10,768 nt of DNA from Anaerolineales bacterium (GTDB lineage: Bacteria; Chloroflexota; Anaerolineae; Anaerolineales; E44-bin32): positions 1-10,768 of the forward strand of contig JAGLGG010000058.1 of assembly GCA_023144145.1 (NCBI GenBank), given 5' to 3'. Below, piece after piece: positions 6,483-10,768 of the stretch. Numbering within the stretch: the stretch's first letter is position 1; each line of letters starts with the position of its first letter. Both the position numbers and the translations under genes were made by a program. The notes under the pieces are model-generated. The model saw nothing but the letters and a program-made list of their open reading frames with translations. It did no database searches and was not told the origin of the DNA.

Positions 6483-7634
6483 TCAATATGCGGCAGATTC
6501 CACAGGGGTTATTCCGGAAGGATCCCAAACATAAATCCATGTCCCTTCCTCCGCCCAATTGAAGATCCATTGAGCGTCCGCCGGGGCCAGATTTACACAC
6601 CCATGCGATTGCTGCCAACCATAATTATTATGCCAATAGGTACCGTGAATTGCCCGAGCATCGTCATAATAGAGCACCCAAGGCACATCCTCCAGATAAT
6701 AAAAGTCTGATCGATCTGCTTCGAACGCACCCTGCATCCCATCTGTATCTAGTTTGTTATAAATCTGAAATACTCCTGGGCGAGTCCACCAACCACGTAA
6801 TCCACTGGATATTGCCGTGGCGAATACCAATTCACCGTCCTCATATGCAGTAATAGTTTGCTCAAAGAGGTTTACGGATATCCAACGGTCATCTTCCACC
6901 CCTTCTGGTGGGTTTAGATCAGGCTGAACCATTGAAATTTGACGTTGCTCAATCCACTCCCCAGGTTTAATCATGTACCATTCGAAATCTCCAACTTTCA
7001 CTTTTTCATATATTTGAACGACTTCGAAGCGGTAATAGAAATTACTCGTATGTGCTTTATCCCATCCAGGTCCTATTGAAGAGTAGCCACCATTAAGTAC
7101 CCATCCGAAAGCATTTTTTGGCGTCTCGCTGAAGGTCAACCCCTGAAATGTCGGTGTAGAAATCCTGGAGACGTTATCCCCACGAATATATTCACCAGGA
7201 GAGATTTGGTAGACGATTTGACCATCTTGGTCAAATCGGTCTATCCAGGAAACGTAAATAAAACCTTTACCAAGAGTTCGTTTAGTATTGTTGCTTCTGA
7301 GGGCATCCTTCAAACTGGAATACACATGTACATCTACCCTGGCCACTTTCAAGTATTTGTACGGGATTACTGAGAGTTCACTATCGACCAGGGTGGCGCG
7401 AAGAGGCCTCGATGGAAAAATACCTTTGCGCGCATACTCGGCAAGATCGCCCCCCGGACCTAATGATGTACATTGACGTGGATGACGCAGCTGAAACCTT
7501 GGGGCACAAATATAATAATATTCGTACGAATTCGGAGGAGATTCTGTCTCAGGAGATTCAGCCCAAACTTGCTCTGGGGCCGCCAAAAGTAAGAAGATAC
7601 CGATAGATATTGAAATTAACCAACTTTTCCTCAT
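6483..7634 (-). CDS. Secreted L,D-transpeptidase (YkuD domain) with tandem SH3-like N-terminal region
   Basis: A 383-residue exported protein. Residues 1-25 form a signal peptide: MRKSW, a hydrophobic run, then a probable cleavage site after VWA. Two SH3-like segments follow, at about 95-155 and 175-240, each ending in a similar motif (SPGEYIRGDNVS and KPGEWIEQRQIS). The YkuD catalytic domain occupies about 250-372. Its active site is visible: His330 in IHGTYWH and the SHGCVNL motif with His344 and nucleophile Cys346. Such enzymes form 3-3 peptidoglycan cross-links or attach proteins to peptidoglycan outside the membrane; which it does here is unknown. Cys43 and Cys55 of the mature N terminus could form a disulfide. 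I chose the ATG at 7634, behind GTGAGG with 6-nt spacing and starting the signal peptide. A GTG at 7688 falls within the promoter. The gene appears monocistronic. Confidence 0.93.
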   Translation of the reverse strand: MRKSWLISISIGIFLLLAAPEQVWAESPETESPPNSYEYYYICAPRFQLRHPRQCTSLGPGGDLAEYARKGIFPSRPLRATLVDSELSVIPYKYLKVARVDVHVYSSLKDALRSNNTKRTLGKGFIYVSWIDRFDQDGQIVYQISPGEYIRGDNVSRISTPTFQGLTFSETPKNAFGWVLNGGYSSIGPGWDKAHTSNFYYRFEVVQIYEKVKVGDFEWYMIKPGEWIEQRQISMVQPDLNPPEGVEDDRWISVNLFEQTITAYEDGELVFATAISSGLRGWWTRPGVFQIYNKLDTDGMQGAFEADRSDFYYLEDVPWVLYYDDARAIHGTYWHNNYGWQQSHGCVNLAPADAQWIFNWAEEGTWIYVWDPSGITPVESAAY

Positions 7635-7686
7635 TCCAAGCCTCACCGAATCAATTTTACCAATTATTATCCGACAATATAGGGTC

Positions 7687-7695
7687 ACTATACCA
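7687..7695 (-). promoter_or_regulatory. Extended -10 promoter for the L,D-transpeptidase gene
   Basis: The minus strand reads TGGTATAGT, an extended -10 element (TGN plus TATAGT), about 53 nt before the ATG at 7634. No good -35 is present 16-18 nt upstream, which extended -10 promoters tolerate. A start near 7680 would leave a leader of roughly 45 nt and rule out the GTG at 7688. Confidence 0.4.
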
Positions 7696-7720
7696 CCAAA
7701 AAAATTGATTCGATCTAAAG

Positions 7721-7752
7721 ATTACCGGTTTGTAACAATACAGATCGGTAAT
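7721..7752. repeat. Inverted repeat upstream of the L,D-transpeptidase promoter
   Basis: ATTACCG at 7721-7727 and CGGTAAT at 7746-7752 form a perfect 7-bp inverted repeat with an 18-nt spacer. It lies just upstream of the extended -10 element and next to the end of the inverted-repeat element. The spacing would suit a dimeric regulator, but no regulator gene is nearby. Confidence 0.25.
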
Positions 7753-7756
7753 TAAT

Positions 7757-8042
7757 AGGGGCTGTCTAAACGCTCTTTGAGATCTTTCTCAATTTCCAAA
7801 CCCAAGTCGTAAGGGCGTCTGGCGACGTGCGTTTGCACGCGTTGCCCCTACACCTGAGGCTACAAGTAAGTGTCATACATTGGACAACATATTGGCGACA
7901 TAGCGGTTCAAACACGCCCTTTTGGGACATCCCTAACCTGAGCGAAGCTTAGGCCAAATACTTCGCCCGTACACAAAATTTACCGCGACATTCGGGTGCA
8001 ATGTGACCTTCAAAGTGCACAAGCAGTGTTTGGACAACCCCT
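7757..8042. mobile_element. MITE-like element with about 20-bp terminal inverted repeats, no transposase
   Basis: The left end reads AGGGGCTGTCTAAACGCT. The reverse complement of the right end reads AGGGGTTGTCCAAACACTG. They agree at nearly all positions over about 20 nt, apart from three substitutions and a one-base gap. The enclosed 286 bp hold no credible gene. AGGGG(C/T)TGTC ends followed by A-rich sequence resemble those of several DDE insertion sequences, so this may be a deleted insertion sequence or a MITE. I cannot see a clear target-site duplication. A second, minus-strand end-like sequence (TAGGGATGTCCCAAAAG, 7919-7935) lies inside, which suggests nesting. The element fills most of the 432-nt gap between thrS and the transpeptidase gene. 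Confidence 0.5.
7955..8002 (-). repeat. Partial copy of the composite palindromic repeat
   Basis: Read on the minus strand, ATTGCACCCGAATGTCG, an A/T-rich spacer and TGTACGGGCGAAG match the repeat copies at 10465 and 10678 base for base over most of their length, including the spacing. Next to it lies CCTGAGCGAAGCTTAGG (7937-7953), the same small palindrome type found beside the copy at 10465. The rest of the repeat is missing. Confidence 0.65.
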
Positions 8043-8066
8043 TCTTCTATTTGAGCCAAGGCTCAT

Positions 8067-9860
8067 CTACACGCTGGGGACAGCTTCCCGAGAGATCAAG
8101 TCCAGAAAATCGTCCACGCGCATTGCGCCTAGATCTTCTTCTGATCTCAAACGCACTGAAACCGAATCCGTTTTAACTTCACGATCGCCAACGACCAGCA
8201 TATAGGGGATTTTTTGAAGCTGTGCATCACGAATTTTCGCATTCATTCGCTCACTTCGTGAATCGACTTCAACCCTGAATCCCCTCTCCCTTAGGCGTTC
8301 AGCAATGTTATTCGCATGGCCAAGATGTCGGTCTGCTATGGGGATTATTTCGACCTGCATAGGTGCAAGCCAGATGGGAAAAGCGCCGGCGTGATGCTCA
8401 ATCAAGACCCCCATGAAGCGTTCCATTGAACCAAGCAAAGCTCTGTGGATCATGTAGGGTCGATGCTCCTTCCCATCTTCACCCACATAGGTCAGATCAA
8501 AACTCTCCGGTAGATTGAAATCAAATTGTATTGTGCTGAGCTGCCATTCCCTTCCCAAAGCATCGAGCATTTTGATGTCAATCTTCGGTCCATAGAAGAC
8601 AGCTTCACCTTCATCGATCTCATAAGGTAATCCCGATCGGTCCAACGAACTTTGCAATGCCTGTGTTGAAGCTTCCCAATCCGCTATATCCCCTGCTGAT
8701 TTTTCTGGGTTGCGCGTGGATAAGTATGCCTGAAAGTTTTCAAATCCGAATGCTCGCAGGATCTTCAAATTGAACTCGAGAACCCGATCAATTTCCTCAG
8801 GCATTTGATCGGGTCTGCAAAAGTGATGGGCATCATCCTGCGTAAAGCCACGCACGCGCATCATCCCGTGAAGAACACCACTACGTTCGTATCGATATAC
8901 CGTCCCCCATTCTGCGAAACGGAGGGGCAAATCGCGGTACGAGCGCATCTTGCTCTTGTAGATTTGAACATGGAAAGGGCAATTCATTGGCTTGAGATAA
9001 TATTTCTGGTCTTCAATCTCCAGTGGCGCATACATATTCTCTTCAAACCACTCTAGGTGACCGCTCGTCTCCCAGAGTTTGGACTTGCCGATGTGCGGCG
9101 AGTAAACGAAATCGTATCCAGCTTTCTCATGCTCATCGCGGCAGTAATCCTCCGCCACCTTGCGCACCATGCCACCTCTTGGATGCCAGAGGATCAACCC
9201 TGGGCCAACATCCTCGCTCACGCTGAATAAGTCCAGCTCTTTCCCGAGCCTGCGGTGATCACGAACCTTTGCTTCCTCCAATCTCCAAAGGTACTGCTCC
9301 AGATCATCGGCTGATTCCCATGCCGTACCATAGATGCGTTGAAGCATTGGCCTGTTCTCGTCCCCGCGCCAATAGGCGCCCGCGATATTCAGCAACTTGA
9401 TAGCATCCGGGTTTATCTTGCTCGTTCGTTCAACGTGTGGACCGCGGCACAGATCCGTAAACGTATCGTGAGCGTAAATAGAGATTTCAGGTGGTTCGTC
9501 GATAGGCTCGCCATATTCATCAAGACCGCCAAGCTCCAACCCTTCGATGAGTTCAATTTTGTATGGTTGATCGGCGTAAAGCTCTTTCGCCTCCTTCGCT
9601 GAAATGATCCTATATTCGTATTCGTGGTCGGCGGCGATGATTTCACGCATGCGCTTCTCTAGAACTTCAAGGTCTTCCGGGGTCAATGAGCGGGGAAGAT
9701 CAAAATCATAATAGAACCCATCCGCGATGGGAGGTCCTATGGCGATTTTTGCCTCACCAGGGAACATCTCCATGACTGCCTGTGCCATGACATGCGCGGT
9801 GGAATGCCGGATCCGATAAAGCACCGACTGCTCATATCGTTCTTTCTGTTCTACTGCCAT
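8067..9860 (-). CDS. thrS: Threonine--tRNA ligase (ThrRS), form lacking the N-terminal TGS domain
   Basis: A 597-residue class II synthetase that charges tRNA-Thr in the cytoplasm. The usual N-terminal TGS domain (about 60 residues) is absent and the protein begins directly with the editing domain. That domain has both halves of the mischarged-Ser hydrolysis site: HSTAH (His19, His23) and CRGPH (Cys138, His142). The catalytic domain has the zinc ligands Cys294 (MNCPFH), His345 (DDAHHF) and His472 (YMIHRALLGS), and motif 2 RYERSGVLHG. An anticodon-binding domain covers about the last 100 residues (VEIIPIADRH, then IPYMLVVGDREV). The ATG at 9860 is chosen because GGAGG lies 6 nt upstream; a TTG at 9884 would sit above that site. 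A T-box leader immediately upstream controls expression. There is no obvious terminator after the TAG at 8067. Confidence 0.97.
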   Translation of the reverse strand: MAVEQKERYEQSVLYRIRHSTAHVMAQAVMEMFPGEAKIAIGPPIADGFYYDFDLPRSLTPEDLEVLEKRMREIIAADHEYEYRIISAKEAKELYADQPYKIELIEGLELGGLDEYGEPIDEPPEISIYAHDTFTDLCRGPHVERTSKINPDAIKLLNIAGAYWRGDENRPMLQRIYGTAWESADDLEQYLWRLEEAKVRDHRRLGKELDLFSVSEDVGPGLILWHPRGGMVRKVAEDYCRDEHEKAGYDFVYSPHIGKSKLWETSGHLEWFEENMYAPLEIEDQKYYLKPMNCPFHVQIYKSKMRSYRDLPLRFAEWGTVYRYERSGVLHGMMRVRGFTQDDAHHFCRPDQMPEEIDRVLEFNLKILRAFGFENFQAYLSTRNPEKSAGDIADWEASTQALQSSLDRSGLPYEIDEGEAVFYGPKIDIKMLDALGREWQLSTIQFDFNLPESFDLTYVGEDGKEHRPYMIHRALLGSMERFMGVLIEHHAGAFPIWLAPMQVEIIPIADRHLGHANNIAERLRERGFRVEVDSRSERMNAKIRDAQLQKIPYMLVVGDREVKTDSVSVRLRSEEDLGAMRVDDFLDLISREAVPSV

Positions 9861-9896
9861 CACCCACCTCCATCGACCCTTCAAACGAAATTAAGC

Positions 9897-9929
9897 AAAA
9901 CAGCTCTCACCCTTCTGGGGCGAGAGCTG
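9897..9929 (-). terminator. Regulated intrinsic terminator of the thrS T-box leader
   Basis: CAGCTCTC (9929-9922) pairs perfectly with GAGAGCTG (9908-9901) around a C-rich/G-rich loop, followed by TTTT and a T-rich tail. It lies 37 nt before the thrS start. In T-box logic it forms when tRNA-Thr is charged and is prevented when uncharged tRNA-Thr stabilises the antiterminator. Confidence 0.9.
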
Positions 9930-10138
9930 GCGCTCACACGGTTCCACCCAGATTGACCAGAAAACGGTCTTCTCTGCCAGCTTGTAACGGGGCTGATACG
10001 TTCTCCTTACTCCATCCTAAACGGTGTTTCAGGTTTCCACTCACGGGTGGTTTTCACCGGCAGGTCCCTGGGAGGCTCTCAGTCAACGGCCGCCCTTCCC
10101 TGTAGGTCCTACAATCCGGTTACTCGTCCCGGTCATCG
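9897..10138 (-). promoter_or_regulatory. T-box riboswitch sensing tRNA-Thr, leader of thrS
   Basis: All key parts can be placed by hand on the minus strand. The lower Stem I strand CGGG (10131-10128) pairs with CCCG (10047-10044). Above the specifier loop, ACCG (10120-10117) pairs with CGGT (10059-10056), and GTAGG (10112-10108) with CCTGC (10064-10060). The loop has the 5' S-turn sequence ACGAGTA and a 3' side GAAAACCA, which displays ACC, a threonine codon, at 10051-10049. The T-box proper, TGGGTGGAACCGT (9950-9938), holds the UGGA bulge (9946-9943) that pairs with the tRNA acceptor end. The terminator follows. Uncharged tRNA-Thr should allow read-through into thrS. The upper Stem I and the linker helices were not fully modelled. 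Confidence 0.93.
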
Positions 10139-10159
10139 TGTTTGGGTTATTCGATTTAG

Positions 10160-10233
10160 TGGGCGGTATAGGATTTGAACCTACGACCTCATGCATGTCA
10201 AGCATGCGCTCTAACCAACTGAGCTAACCGCCC
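10160..10233 (-). tRNA. tRNA-Val, anticodon GAC
   Basis: A 74-nt cloverleaf. The acceptor GGGCGGT pairs with ACCGCCC plus discriminator A (10160). The D arm is GCTC/GAGC. The anticodon stem is CATGC/GCATG with loop TTGACAT, putting anticodon GAC at 10199-10197. The T arm is GTAGG/CCTAT with loop TTCAAAT. GAC reads the valine codons GUC and GUU. The 3' CCA is not encoded (CTA follows the discriminator) and must be added by the CCA-adding enzyme. The T-box leader begins about 20 nt downstream with no terminator between, so the tRNA is probably cut from the same transcript. Confidence 0.96.
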
Positions 10234-10251
10234 GGAATATGTTTTAGATTA

Positions 10252-10284
10252 CGCTGGAATGTAAGGAACTTTCGCATTCCAGCG
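10252..10284 (-). other. Perfect 10-bp leader hairpin between promoter and tRNA-Val
   Basis: CGCTGGAATG (10252-10261) and CATTCCAGCG (10275-10284) are perfect inverted repeats around a 13-nt loop. The hairpin lies in the transcribed leader between the predicted promoter and the 5' end of tRNA-Val, 18 nt before the tRNA. It is not followed by a U tract, so it is not an intrinsic terminator. An RNA-processing signal or another palindromic repeat are possible readings. Confidence 0.6.
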
Positions 10285-10309
10285 GTGCAAATCATGACGT
10301 GATTTTTAG

Positions 10310-10338
10310 ATTATAAAGAGTGACATCGGATTCTGCAA
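10310..10338 (-). promoter_or_regulatory. Sigma-70-type promoter for the tRNA-Val / T-box / thrS unit
   Basis: The minus strand has a perfect -10 TATAAT (10315-10310) and a -35 TTGCAG (10338-10333) separated by 17 nt. Transcription would start near 10303, about 70 nt before tRNA-Val. I see no comparable promoter between the tRNA and the T-box, which supports co-transcription with thrS. Confidence 0.6.
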
Positions 10339-10403
10339 TGCTTTTTCCTTTCTGTTATACATGTTACTTCATTTCCTATTAACGCCACATCAACATATCA
10401 CTG

Positions 10404-10563
10404 TTCTGGAGTGCGCAAGCGTTGCTTGCGCGACCTTAGCGAAGCTTAGGCTGGGCAAAGTCCCATTGCGCCCAAATGTCGTGGAAAAATTGTGTGTACG
10501 GGCGAAGCATTTGCAAGTGGTTTATGAATTGGCGTGATTTCCTGCAAATGCTTCGCCCCTACG
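10404..10563 (+). repeat. Composite palindromic intergenic repeat, copy A
   Basis: The segment begins TTCTGGAGTGC and contains GCGCAAGC-GTT-GCTTGCGC (10413-10431, perfect) and CCTTAGCGAAGCTTAGG (10434-10450). The core shared with copy B follows: ATTGCGCCCAAATGTCGTG at 10465, then GGGCGAAGCATTTGCA (10500-10515) and its exact inverse TGCAAATGCTTCGCCC (10543-10558), a 16-bp inverted repeat around 27 nt. There is no coding capacity. The orientation given is that of the core as written on the plus strand. Confidence 0.75.
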
Positions 10564-10661
10564 CATTTCGATAATACATTTTCTTGAACGCTTTGCCATT
10601 CCTCATAAGGGTGACTAGCTCTTGATTGCTAACGCGTTGCCCCCTTAAGGGAAGGACCAAC

Positions 10662-10768
10662 CGTAGGGGCACAATTTATTGCGCCCGAATGTCGTGCAAA
10701 AATATATGTACGGGCGAAGCATTTGCAAACAGTTCATGAATTAGCGTGATTTCCTGCAAATGCTTCGC
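10662..10768 (+). repeat. Composite palindromic intergenic repeat, copy B (cut by window edge)
   Basis: CGTAGGGGCACAATTTATTG and GCGCCC form a first small palindrome, followed by the core seen in copy A: ATTGCGCCCGAATGTCGTG at 10678, arm GGGCGAAGCATTTGCA (10712-10727) and the start of the matching right arm (10755-10768). It is a same-orientation repeat of copy A about 212 nt away, with nearly identical internal spacing. The DNA between the two copies (10564-10661) has a CCCTTAAGGG palindrome (10642-10651) and no gene. Confidence 0.75.

Noticed and set aside
6305..6562. Plus-strand open frame of 85 codons beside the transpeptidase 3' end
   Set aside because: It has no ribosome-binding site, runs through the transpeptidase terminator and stop region, and its product looks like no known family.
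8045..8066. TGAGCC/GGCTCA hairpin after the thrS stop as a terminator
   Set aside because: The loop would be only 2-4 nt and no U tract follows on the minus strand.
10404..10768. Possible CRISPR array because of repeated units
   Set aside because: There are only two full units, about 110 nt each, with internal palindromes and no uniform short repeats and spacers. No cas genes are present.

Overview
The window looks like chromosomal DNA from a member of the Chloroflexota, probably Anaerolineae-like. This placement is inference: it rests on the style of the proteins (a short ThrRS without a TGS domain, a small four-cysteine protein of a type I associate with this phylum) and on the dispersed palindromic intergenic repeats. 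Every convincing gene lies on the minus strand, so the window reads biologically from right to left. No CRISPR array, prophage, toxin-antitoxin pair or complete transposase is visible.

Right end (about 10768 to 8067): two copies of a composite palindromic repeat come first. They are followed by a sigma-70-like promoter, a leader hairpin, a tRNA-Val(GAC), and then, after only about 20 nt, a T-box riboswitch. The T-box specifier loop can be folded by hand and displays ACC, a threonine codon. It ends in a clear intrinsic terminator just before thrS. The arrangement suggests one transcript in which a tRNA is the first product and a tRNA-Thr-sensing switch governs the synthetase gene.

Middle (about 8066 to 5440): a non-autonomous inverted-repeat element (about 286 bp) carrying a fragment of the same palindromic repeat separates thrS from a secreted L,D-transpeptidase that has its own extended -10 promoter and terminator. 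Beyond it lie a possible frameshifted remnant of a small membrane protein gene, an orphan plus-strand terminator-like hairpin, and a small protein with paired CxxC motifs that ends at a strong bidirectional terminator.

Left part (about 5436 to 1): a patch of short triloop palindromes precedes a 679-residue membrane iron-sulfur oxidoreductase resembling the ETF:menaquinone oxidoreductase (EMO/EtfD) group. This is followed by the E1-alpha, E1-beta and E2 genes of a branched-chain-type 2-oxoacid dehydrogenase; E2 is cut by the window edge. Together they form a coherent module: the dehydrogenase makes branched acyl-CoA, acyl-CoA dehydrogenases pass electrons to ETF, and the membrane protein could deliver them to the quinone pool.

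Most of the content belongs to known families. The parts most worth a second look are the tRNA-Val/T-box/thrS transcript, the palindrome-based repeat families, the four-Cys protein, and the link between EMO-like protein and oxoacid dehydrogenase.
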